DNA from: Streptomyces acidicola
Lineage (GTDB): Bacteria > Actinomycetota > Actinomycetes > Streptomycetales > Streptomycetaceae
Reading direction: 5' to 3'
Assembly: GCF_009377235.1 (NCBI RefSeq)
Contig: NZ_VMNX01000094.1
Coordinates: forward strand, 1-33,492
DNA length: 33,492 bases
Notes under the pieces: model-generated
The model's database searches: none
Seen by the model: the letters and a program-made list of their open reading frames with translations, nothing else
Told to the model about the DNA's origin: nothing
Shown here: one piece after another, positions 24,160 through 31,183 of the stretch
Layout: every line of letters begins with the position of its first letter
Position numbering within the stretch: the first letter of the stretch is position 1
Translations under genes and position numbers: made by a program

Positions 24160-24546
24160 TCAGTCTTCCCCCTGGCCGCGCGGATGACCCAGCAGTCCGC
24201 GCAGGAGCCGCTCGTCGTCCGGTCCCAGTCCCGTCACGAAGCTCGCCAGCACCGCCTGGCGGTCGCTCTCACCGTCCAGCACCTTGCGCATCTTGTGTGC
24301 GGCGAGTCCGGCCTGGTCGGAGGCCGGGGTCCATACGAAGGAGCGGCCGGTGCGTTCCCGGGTGACCGCACCCTTGGCCAGCAGCCGGGTAAGGATCGTG
24401 ATCACCGTCGTATACGCCAGATCGCCGCCCAGGTGCTCCTGCACCCAGCCCGCCGTCGCCGGCCCTTCCGCCTCACGCAGCGCCGTCAGGACCAGCGCCT
24501 CCAGCTCGCCCTGTCCCCGTCGGGAACGCTGCCGGTGCTCCGTCAC
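24160..24546 (-). CDS. BlaI/MecI/CopY family transcriptional repressor
   Basis: 128-residue winged-helix repressor. The recognition region LAYTTVITILTRLLAKGAVTRER (about 43-65) is the family signature, followed by the FVWTP wing and a helical dimerisation part. Homologues bind TACA...TGTA dyads and are removed by proteolysis. The GTG start at 24546 has GGAAGGGAG upstream. It is first in an operon with the M56 protease. Operator box D lies 115 nt upstream, between this gene and the divergent GlsB-like gene, so it can repress itself and that gene. Four further boxes in the window are probable targets. Confidence 0.93.
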   Translation of the reverse strand: MTEHRQRSRRGQGELEALVLTALREAEGPATAGWVQEHLGGDLAYTTVITILTRLLAKGAVTRERTGRSFVWTPASDQAGLAAHKMRKVLDGESDRQAVLASFVTGLGPDDERLLRGLLGHPRGQGED

Positions 24547-24660
24547 GTCCTGTCTCCCTTCCGCCGCCGGTTTCCCGACCGGACATCGTATAGACGCCCG
24601 AAGCCATTCAACGCCACCCCGATGAAGACCCCGTCAGCCCACCATCCGATCACCCGATCC

Positions 24661-24676
24661 TCTACACGATTGTAGA
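24661..24676. promoter_or_regulatory. BlaI-type operator, box D (blaI-M56 / GlsB)
   Basis: TCTACA-CGAT-TGTAGA: perfect 6-bp arms, spacer 4 bp, in the divergent gap between the BlaI-M56 operon and the GlsB/YeaQ-like gene. It can act on both. Confidence 0.78.
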
Positions 24677-24764
24677 AGATAGGCTGCCCGGGCATGCCCT
24701 CCCGCGACAGGGGAAGGGCGGACGAGCAGCGACGAACAAGACGAGCAGAGGAGACAGGAGACAC

Positions 24765-25031
24765 ATGGGTGTCATCGCGTGGGTGGTGCTGGGACTTCTC
24801 GCCGGAGCGATCGCCAAGGCCATCCTGCCCGGACGGGATCCGGGTGGGCTCATCGGTACGACGTTCATCGGCATCGCGGGCGCCTTCATCGGCGGGTGGC
24901 TGTCGGCGAAGCTCCTCGACCGGCCGGTGGAGCGGGAGTTCTTCGACGCCGCGACCTGGGGCTCGGCCATCGCGGGTGCACTCGTCCTGCTGATCGGCTA
25001 CCGCATCTTCTTCGGCAACTCCCGTGACTGA
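24765..25031 (+). CDS. GlsB/YeaQ/YmgE family stress-response membrane protein
   Basis: 88 residues with three hydrophobic helices: about 1-20 (MGVIAWVVLGLLAGAIAK), 28-48 (GLIGTTFIGIAGAFIGGWLS) and 65-83. The G-rich AGAIAK...PGRDPGG...GIAGAFIGG pattern is that of the transglycosylase-associated YeaQ/GlsB proteins, small inner-membrane proteins induced by envelope or general stress. AGGAGA lies upstream of the ATG. It is divergent from the BlaI-M56 operon and its promoter region contains operator box D. Confidence 0.9.
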   Translation: MGVIAWVVLGLLAGAIAKAILPGRDPGGLIGTTFIGIAGAFIGGWLSAKLLDRPVEREFFDAATWGSAIAGALVLLIGYRIFFGNSRD

Positions 25032-25112
25032 CAGGCCACTTCGAGGCCGCCACCCCGACTGAGCACGCGCGACACACCGAACCCGGCGCGATCGCACCCC
25101 CCTACCGCTTCC

Positions 25113-25128
25113 TCTACAGTGTTGTAGA
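25113..25128. promoter_or_regulatory. BlaI-type operator, box E (terD)
   Basis: TCTACA-GTGT-TGTAGA: perfect 6-bp arms, spacer 4 bp, 58 nt before the first terD gene. The right arm continues as TAGATT, a possible -10 element. Confidence 0.76.
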
Positions 25129-25186
25129 TTCTAAATCCGGGCCCGTACTGCGGGCCCCGACCGCACAGATCACGAAGGAGTACCCC

Positions 25187-25762
25187 GTGGGAGTTTCCCT
25201 GTCCAAGGGCGGCAACGTCTCGCTGAGCAAGGAGGCGCCCGGCCTGACCGCCGTCCTCGTCGGCCTCGGCTGGGACGTACGCACCACCACCGGCACCGAC
25301 TACGACCTCGACGCCTCCGCACTGCTGCTCGACGCCTCCGGCAAGGTGGTCTCCGACCAGCACTTCATCTTCTACAACAACCTCAGGAGCCCCGACGGTT
25401 CGGTCGAGCACACCGGCGACAACCTCACCGGCGAGGGCGAGGGCGACGACGAGTCCGTCAAGGTGAACCTCGCGACCGTGCCGGCCGAGATCGACCGGAT
25501 CGTCTTCCCGGTCTCCATCCACGACGCCGAGAACCGCGGCCAGAGCTTCGGCCAGGTCCGCAACGCCTTCATCCGCGTCGTCAACCAGGCCGGCGGCACC
25601 GAGATCGCCCGCTACGACCTGTCCGAGGACGCCTCCACCGAGACCGCGATGGTCTTCGGCGAGCTCTACCGGAACGGCGCCGAATGGAAGTTCCGCGCCG
25701 TCGGACAGGGCTACGCCTCCGGGCTGGCCGGGATCGCCGCCGACTTCGGCGTCAACGTCTGA
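25187..25762 (+). CDS. terD: TerD family protein (first copy)
   Basis: 191-residue cytosolic beta-sandwich protein of the TerD fold. The DYDLDASA motif (38-45) and HTGDNLTGEGEGDDE (75-89) form the two conserved calcium-binding acidic loops. TerD proteins gather on membranes with TerB/TerC partners in stress, metal and phage responses. GTG start with AAGGAG 8 nt upstream. Operator box E lies 58 nt upstream and a long hairpin follows the stop. With TerB it gives this locus two Ter proteins under what looks like the same repressor. Confidence 0.92.
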   Translation: MGVSLSKGGNVSLSKEAPGLTAVLVGLGWDVRTTTGTDYDLDASALLLDASGKVVSDQHFIFYNNLRSPDGSVEHTGDNLTGEGEGDDESVKVNLATVPAEIDRIVFPVSIHDAENRGQSFGQVRNAFIRVVNQAGGTEIARYDLSEDASTETAMVFGELYRNGAEWKFRAVGQGYASGLAGIAADFGVNV

Positions 25763-25775
25763 CGCCGGACCACTC

Positions 25776-25815
25776 CCGTCGCCGGGCCGTCACGCCGACT
25801 GCGGCCCGGCGACGG
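25776..25815 (+). terminator. Hairpin after the first terD
   Basis: Perfect 14-bp arms CCGTCGCCGGGCCG (25776-25789) and CGGCCCGGCGACGG (25802-25815) with a 12-nt loop, starting 14 nt after the terD stop. No T-run. It probably ends or attenuates the terD transcript before the membrane-protein gene. Confidence 0.7.
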
Positions 25816-25895
25816 CCCGACGGCGGCTTCCGGCACGCCCCGCCCGACCCCGAAGCCCGGCTGGGCGACCGCCGCCCAACCAACCAGGAGACCTC

Positions 25896-26501
25896 GTGGC
25901 CCTCGGCCCGCACCGCCTCCGCCCAGAGGACCGAGCGGACTTCGAAGCCCTGCTGCACCTGGCGCTCAGCACCCAGGACGTCCGCAGCGCCCTGCTCGCC
26001 GACCCCAGCGGCCAGGCATCCGGGCGCCTGCGCGCCCAGGCGCTCGACGCCGCCGACGAGATCACGGCGGCGGCCGGAGAGGCGTACGGCGCCTATCTCG
26101 CCGTACGCGCGGCGGCCCGGGACACCACACGGCGTCCGACGCCCCAGGGCACCCTGCTGCCCGCCCTCGCCGTGCTCACGCCGCTCGTTGCGGCCACCTC
26201 CGCCGCGGTCCTGCTCCTCCTCGGGTATCTCTTCCAGCTCGCGCACGTCTCCGGCACGTTGCCCGGTTCGCTCGTCACCGCGGGCTGGGTGCTGGCGCTC
26301 GTCGCGGCCGTGAGCGCCCTCGTCGCCCTCGCCGCGCTGGTGAGCACGGGCATACGCCGACGTGGTGGCCCACCGTCCGGCGCGCGCCTGGAGCAGGCCC
26401 GTCTGGCCTGGCATCAGGCGCTGCTCGGCCAAGGACTGCTGCCCCATCTGCGCCGCTGCGTCAAAGAGGACCCGTTCCTGCACGCCGCGCCACCGAAATA
26501 G
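25896..26501 (+). CDS. Unrecognised protein with two membrane helices
   Basis: 201 residues. A helical, Ala-rich N-terminal region (1-85), two membrane helices at about 88-112 and 125-148 joined by a short loop, and a basic amphipathic C-terminal helix (about 155-195) ending LRRCVKEDPFLHAAPPK. The GTG start has AGGAGA upstream. It lies between the two terD genes on the same strand, so it probably works with them, for example as a membrane platform, but I do not recognise the family. Confidence 0.7.
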   Translation: MALGPHRLRPEDRADFEALLHLALSTQDVRSALLADPSGQASGRLRAQALDAADEITAAAGEAYGAYLAVRAAARDTTRRPTPQGTLLPALAVLTPLVAATSAAVLLLLGYLFQLAHVSGTLPGSLVTAGWVLALVAAVSALVALAALVSTGIRRRGGPPSGARLEQARLAWHQALLGQGLLPHLRRCVKEDPFLHAAPPK

Positions 26502-26640
26502 CAACCCCGGGTCAGCCGGCCCACGGACCCCCGCGGCACGCCGTCCGCCGACCACAGACCACAGACGACCGAGCGACCCGGCACCCGCACATCCACCGCC
26601 TCACCGCACCACACTGCACACAACCAAGGAGACACCCCCC

Positions 26641-27225
26641 ATGTCGATCAACCTGAACAAGGGCCAGCAGATCAGCCTGAGCAAGTCCGACGGCACCGCC
26701 CTGACCTCCGTCCGCATGGGCCTGGGCTGGAAGGCCGCCCCCCGCAAGGGCTTCCTCGCCAAGCTCACCGGAGGCGGCGACATCGACCTGGACGCCTCCG
26801 CCGTGCTCATCGCAGGCGGACAGCCGACCGATGTCGTCTTCTTCCAGCACCTGGTCAGCGACGACGGCTCGGTCCGGCACACCGGCGACAACCTCACCGG
26901 CGGGGCCGGCGCGGGAGGCGACGACGAGTCGATCCTCGTCGACCTCGCCCGTGTCCCCGCTCACGTCGACCAGATCGTCTTCACCGTCAACTCCTTCACC
27001 GGCCAGACCTTCGCCGAGGTGCAGAACGCCTTCTGCCGCCTGGTCGACGAGACCACCGGAGCGGAGCTCGCCCGCTACACCCTCACCGGAGGCGGCAGCC
27101 ACACCGCCCAGATCATGGCCAAGGTGCACCGCACCGGCGGCGGCTGGCAGATGAAGGCCATCGGCGAACCCGCCACCGGCCGCACCTTCCAGGACCTGCT
27201 CCCGGCCATCGCACCCCACCTGTAG
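26641..27225 (+). CDS. terD: TerD family protein (second copy)
   Basis: 194-residue TerD paralogue of the first copy. DIDLDASA (47-54) and HTGDNLTGGAGAGGDDE (80-96) carry the calcium-binding acids; the second loop is two residues longer than in the first copy. It also has a short KGFLAKLTGGG insertion at about 36-46. AAGGAGA lies before the ATG. The frame is open upstream but the ATG with this site is clear. No operator box precedes it, so it is either read from upstream or separately regulated. Confidence 0.92.
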   Translation: MSINLNKGQQISLSKSDGTALTSVRMGLGWKAAPRKGFLAKLTGGGDIDLDASAVLIAGGQPTDVVFFQHLVSDDGSVRHTGDNLTGGAGAGGDDESILVDLARVPAHVDQIVFTVNSFTGQTFAEVQNAFCRLVDETTGAELARYTLTGGGSHTAQIMAKVHRTGGGWQMKAIGEPATGRTFQDLLPAIAPHL

Positions 27226-27365
27226 GCGCCCGAGCGCCGCGCGGAACAGCAGGCGCGCCGCCCCCTCCATTACCGTTCACAGACCGAGACGGCGTTACCG
27301 CCGCCCCGGACACCAGATACGCTCGCGCCATGCCCGGCCCGGGCCAAGGAGAGGACAGGACCAGC

Positions 27366-27677
27366 ATGTTCGGACTGAGCGAACTCGCCATCATCCTCAT
27401 CGTCGTCATACTCGTCCTCGGCGCCAAGAAGCTCCCCGACCTGGCCCGTTCGGCCGGGAAGTCGGCCCGCATCCTCAAGGCCGAGGCGCGGGCGATGAAG
27501 GAGGAGCAGGCCGCGCACGAGCAGACCGCGCAAGCGGATCAGGCGGACCGGACAGCGCCCCGCGTCGTCCAGGGCGAGATCATCCCGTCGGCGAACAGCG
27601 CCACCACCGACGCCGGCCAGTCCACCGCGCCCCGCACCCACACGCCGGGCACGGAGCCCTCACGGCCACAGGCCTGA
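27366..27677 (+). CDS. tatA: TatA-like twin-arginine translocase subunit
   Basis: 103 residues with the TatA architecture: a short N-terminal membrane helix (FGLSELAIILIVVILVLGAKKLPDL, given here only as residues 2-25), the hinge Gly and the FxxK-like KKLPDLAR start of an amphipathic helix (about 22-48), and an acidic/polar disordered tail. TatA oligomers form the pore for folded proteins. AAGGAGAGG upstream supports the ATG at 27366. There is no tatC or tatB nearby, so this is a dispersed copy. It follows the second terD in the same direction. Confidence 0.88.
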   Translation: MFGLSELAIILIVVILVLGAKKLPDLARSAGKSARILKAEARAMKEEQAAHEQTAQADQADRTAPRVVQGEIIPSANSATTDAGQSTAPRTHTPGTEPSRPQA

Positions 27678-27711
27678 CGGCATGACCCCACGCAGGACGT
27701 CACGCAGGACG

Positions 27712-28434
27712 TCACGCCGGGCGTGATCCTCCTTCGCGGCCGGGATCTTGGGGCGTACCGTCCTCCGGTTCCGAGTCGGCCGGCTCGGTCCGGAAGGCTT
27801 TGGGCAGCCAGTAGGCCGCGGCGCACACGCACACCCCGAGCCAGCCGGCGGCCAGTAACCAGCCGCCGACGACATCGGTGAACCAGTGCACACCGAGGTA
27901 GACACGGGTCAGTCCGACCGTCAGGCCCCAGCAGCCGACGGCAACGCGCAGGGCCGTGCCGCCGCGCGGGGCGCGCAGGGTGAGCGCGAGGATGAGCAGA
28001 CCGGCGGTCAGCGCCGCCGTGGTGCTGTGCCCCGAGGGGAACGCCCAGCCGCTCGCGTGCGCCGTCCAGGCTTCCTGCGGCGGGCGCGGCCGGTGCAGGA
28101 GCTCCATCACGCCGTACCGCAGCGCCTGCCCGGTGGCGAGGCAGGCGAGGCCGAACGCCACCGCGAGCAGCCGTTGCCGCACGGTCCGCCCGACCAGGGC
28201 ACCGGCCAGCGCGACGAGGACGTACGGGATCGCGCCCGTGCCGGTGGCGGTCACACCACGTGCCAGGGCACGCATGATCTCCGGACGGTGGCCCACGGCC
28301 CAGGCGAGCAGAGCGGGGTCGGGCCAGAGCGGCTGCCCGGCGCCGGCCACGACGCTCATGGCCAGCACCGCGAACGCCGTCCAAGTGCCAAGGCCGGTGC
28401 TGCCGGCCAGCTCTGCGACGTCCCTGCGGTTCAC
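27712..28434 (-). CDS. PAP2 family phosphatase
   Basis: 240-residue membrane phosphatase with the three PAP2 signatures: HRPRPP (C1, without the usual upstream Lys), FPSGHSTTAA (C2) and TRVYLGVHWFTDVVGG (C3, with the catalytic His). Five or six hydrophobic segments are present. Likely substrate is undecaprenyl pyrophosphate or another lipid phosphate. Leu193 is TTA (27856-27858), suggesting bldA dependence. The start is a GTG at 28434 with no ribosome site of its own; a 23-codon ORF with a good AGGAAGGGA site ends exactly over this GTG, so translation probably depends on coupling. An upstream frameshift in this genome is an alternative. Confidence 0.82.
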   Translation of the reverse strand: MNRRDVAELAGSTGLGTWTAFAVLAMSVVAGAGQPLWPDPALLAWAVGHRPEIMRALARGVTATGTGAIPYVLVALAGALVGRTVRQRLLAVAFGLACLATGQALRYGVMELLHRPRPPQEAWTAHASGWAFPSGHSTTAALTAGLLILALTLRAPRGGTALRVAVGCWGLTVGLTRVYLGVHWFTDVVGGWLLAAGWLGVCVCAAAYWLPKAFRTEPADSEPEDGTPQDPGREGGSRPA

Positions 28435-28502
28435 GAGGCCGACAGGAGCGGACGCAGCGGGGACACCGTCGGCTGCGACGACAGGGCCGCGGGTGTGGTC
28501 AT
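28431..28502 (-). CDS. Short upstream ORF overlapping the PAP2 start
   Basis: 23 codons from ATG 28502, preceded by AGGAAGGGA, with its TGA (28431-28433) overlapping the PAP2 GTG (28432-28434). The peptide (MTTPAALSSQPTVSPLRPLL...) has the look of a normal Streptomyces N-terminus. It may be a coupling leader, or the true start of the PAP2 protein split by a one-base frameshift. Confidence 0.5.
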   Translation of the reverse strand: MTTPAALSSQPTVSPLRPLLSAS

Positions 28503-28506
28503 CGGC

Positions 28507-28758
28507 GTGAGTCCCTTCCTTGCGGACGGCCGGGTACTCGACGCCGAACTCGCCTCCGACCCGGCCCGGCCGGCCGTGGCCACGATCCTTTCCCGGCTGC
28601 ACGCGAAAGGCACCCTGGAACGGGAGCGACAGGCCCGCGGCTACGCCTACCGGCCCATAGATGACCCGCACGGCCTGACCGCCCTGCTCATGTACGGCGA
28701 ACTCGACCGTGACAGCGACCGGGCGACGATCCTGCGCCGGCTGCTGGACGTCAGAAGC
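28507..28758 (+). pseudogene. BlaI-family regulator remnant
   Basis: The plus-strand frame encodes PAVATILSRLHAKGTLERERQ...RGYAYRPIDDPHGLTA and ends ATILRRLLD, which follows the second half of a BlaI/MecI protein (compare TVITILTRLLAKGAVTRERTGRSFVW in the intact gene). The first recognition helices are missing and the frame runs on into the opposite-strand gene without a natural stop. No ribosome site precedes it. I call it a decayed paralogue, divergent from the PAP2 gene. Confidence 0.7.
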
Positions 28759-31183
28759 CCGGAGCCGCCGTGGAAGGGGACGCGCCGCGTCTCTCGTACA
28801 GCCCGCGCACGACGGCCAGCCATGCCACCGCGGGTAGTTCGGGGATGCGGTCGTGGCTCGCGTCGACCAGGAGTTCCTCCAGGACCAGACGGGCCGTCTC
28901 GCCCTGGTCCGACGCGAGTCCGCCGAGGAAACGGGCGACCGCCTCGGCGTGAGCCTCGGCGCGTGGCTGTACGAGCCATCGGAAGAACCAGCAGGTCATG
29001 CCGGCGGTGCGCCGTGCGTGCAGGGGGCCCAGCAGCTTCTCCTCGGGAGCGGGAGTCACCTGGAGATCGACGGCGAGCAGTCGCTGTAGCAGGTCATGGG
29101 CCGCGTCGTCCGAGCGCACGGACTGCGGGAGCCGCTCCAGGACGATGTTCTGCGCCGCGTACGGCATGCGCTGTTCGAGCACGCGCAGCAGGTCGTCGTG
29201 GTGTGCGCGGTCCAGGCGTTCCTCCACCGCGCGACGGAGATCGTCGACATGCCCCGTGGGGTTCGCCGTACGGGTCAGGTCCTCGACCAGTCTCCGGATC
29301 TCGGCGTCCCGCGCACGCTCTCTGAGCTCCTTCCGGGACCAGGCCCTTCTCTTCGCCACCGGTGACCGCGCCATGGACGGCAGGCTCAGGAACGCCGGCA
29401 GTGCGTCCGCCTCCAGCGCGGGCAGGCGCGCCGCCGTCAGCCGGTCCGCGGACACACCGGGCGCGCCCGGTGCCGGCGGTGCCACCGGTGCCGGTGGCCG
29501 TGGTTGGCCGGCGACCTGAGGAGGTCCCGAGGGGAGCGGCGGTGGGCCGGCGGGCAGCTGCGGGTACGCGCCCGACACCTCGGGCCGGGTGTACCCGTAC
29601 GGGCGCGTGCCCGGAGGTGCGACCGGCGCGGGGGGCCCGTGGCCGGCGGCTGTGTGCGGTGCGTCGATCGGGGGGCGCGTGTGGCCGCCGTACACGGCGT
29701 CCCCGTACCCGGCCTCCCCGTGTCCGCCGGGGTCCGGCCGCTCGGCGAACGGGTCCGGGGCGAAGGCGGGGGGCTGCTGCCCGTACGCCGTGCCCGCCGG
29801 GGGCTCGGCACCGATGGGCGCGCTCCCGGTCCCGTATGCGGAGGGAGCGTGCGGGGCCGCATACGGCTGTGATGCGGCGTAGGGCTGGGGTGCCGCGTAC
29901 GGCTGAGGTGTCGCGTGGTGCTGGGGCGTGGGAACCGCGTCCCCGGGATGTCCGTCGGTGGCTGCGGGCCCGCCCGGCGGGTTGCCACGGGAGGGGCCGG
30001 TGTCCGCGGGCGACGGCGAGTCGCCGCCCCAGCCCACCTGCGGGCCGTCGCTCCGCACGGGCCCGGTGGAGGGCGCGGGCTCCGGGGCCGGCAGTGGAGG
30101 TGCCGGAGCCGGGTCCGGGTCCGGGTCCGGAGCCGTGAACTGTTCGGCCCTTCCCGGCCAGAGCCGGCTCACGATCAGCTGGATCCGCTGCCACTCGGGG
30201 GCCGTCGCCGCCTCCGGTACCTGGTCCAGTGGGCGCTGGTATTCGCCCGAGGCCGGTGACCAGCGCAGATAGTGCTCCACCAGGCTGTTCGCGATCTGGG
30301 CCGCCTCGTCGGTGCCCGGGTCCAGCAGGTCGATCCTCCGCAGCCGGCTGTCCTCCTCCGGGGAGCCCCGCCAGGAGGGAACGAACACGACGCGGTGCGG
30401 ATGGTCGTCCACTGTGTCGAACGTGGCGAAGGTCCAGCTGTCCCGGCCGCCCAGCCAAGAGCCGAAGACACGGCACAGCCCCCACAGGGCCAGGAACGCC
30501 GGATCCGGGAGCTCCCCGCCCACCGCCAGTTCCGGCCCGGCCGCCGCCCGCTCCTCCGCGAACGCCGCGTCGAGTTCCCCGGCGGGAGCCGACACCCTCC
30601 CCTGGGGCGTGCGCAGGAACTGCGCCACGAGGCAGCGCAGCGGGCCCCCGACCAGCCATACGTTCTCCTCCAGCCGGTCCCTCATACGGCCGGCCAGGTC
30701 GCGCAGCCGCTCCCGGGGCACCGGGGCGATGTCTCCCACGACCCGGTCGGCCCAGCCGTCCTCGGCCCAGGGGACGGTCCCCAGGCTCAGGCAGTACAGG
30801 GGGCGCAGCAGCGACGGCGGTCCGAGCAGGGCGTGGCAGACGGTGTTGTCGCGGCCCTGGTCGTCGAAGCCGGGGGTGCGTCGCAGCAGCAGCACCCGGT
30901 CGCCGTGCCTGCGCCGGACGATGCTGGTCCGCTGCTCGCTCCCGCGCATCACCCGGAGCACCGGGCCCAGTTCCTCGGCCAGTTCGCGGGCCTCGCGCTC
31001 CGAGCAGGAGTGGGCGACGGCCGCGATCCCGGCACCGCGGGCCCCGCGGTTGCCGGCCCAACGGAACACCACCTGGTCGACGTGTGTCGCCGACGGGTGC
31101 TCATTCGTTTGCGTCGGTCGTGCCGTGCCGTGCGGCAGAGCCGGTTCCCCGGCGTGCGGAAGGGGTTCCATGGCGGCCGTCAC
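28751..31183 (-). CDS. GTPase-associated protein 1-like protein (large, multidomain)
   Basis: 810-residue soluble protein, third gene of the operon. The N-terminal part (about 15-345) starts with VDQVVFRWAGNRGARGAGIAAVAHSC and has the general look of the GAP1 N and middle domains. Residues about 350-575 form a Pro/Ala/Gly/Tyr-rich linker with PQPYAAPQPYAAS repeats. The C-terminal domain (about 590-810) is mostly helical (RSRKELRERARDAEIRRLVEDL ...). No enzyme motif was seen. The GTG at 31183 overlaps the GTPase stop (GTGA) and has GGTGGGG upstream. In described systems such proteins accompany a GTPase and are proposed as effectors or adaptors; the role here is inferred. Confidence 0.7.
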   Translation of the reverse strand: MTAAMEPLPHAGEPALPHGTARPTQTNEHPSATHVDQVVFRWAGNRGARGAGIAAVAHSCSEREARELAEELGPVLRVMRGSEQRTSIVRRRHGDRVLLLRRTPGFDDQGRDNTVCHALLGPPSLLRPLYCLSLGTVPWAEDGWADRVVGDIAPVPRERLRDLAGRMRDRLEENVWLVGGPLRCLVAQFLRTPQGRVSAPAGELDAAFAEERAAAGPELAVGGELPDPAFLALWGLCRVFGSWLGGRDSWTFATFDTVDDHPHRVVFVPSWRGSPEEDSRLRRIDLLDPGTDEAAQIANSLVEHYLRWSPASGEYQRPLDQVPEAATAPEWQRIQLIVSRLWPGRAEQFTAPDPDPDPAPAPPLPAPEPAPSTGPVRSDGPQVGWGGDSPSPADTGPSRGNPPGGPAATDGHPGDAVPTPQHHATPQPYAAPQPYAASQPYAAPHAPSAYGTGSAPIGAEPPAGTAYGQQPPAFAPDPFAERPDPGGHGEAGYGDAVYGGHTRPPIDAPHTAAGHGPPAPVAPPGTRPYGYTRPEVSGAYPQLPAGPPPLPSGPPQVAGQPRPPAPVAPPAPGAPGVSADRLTAARLPALEADALPAFLSLPSMARSPVAKRRAWSRKELRERARDAEIRRLVEDLTRTANPTGHVDDLRRAVEERLDRAHHDDLLRVLEQRMPYAAQNIVLERLPQSVRSDDAAHDLLQRLLAVDLQVTPAPEEKLLGPLHARRTAGMTCWFFRWLVQPRAEAHAEAVARFLGGLASDQGETARLVLEELLVDASHDRIPELPAVAWLAVVRGLYERRGASPSTAAPGF

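Noticed and set aside
26502..26640. BlaI operator before the second terD
   Set aside because: I found no TCTACA/TGTAGA dyad in this gap.
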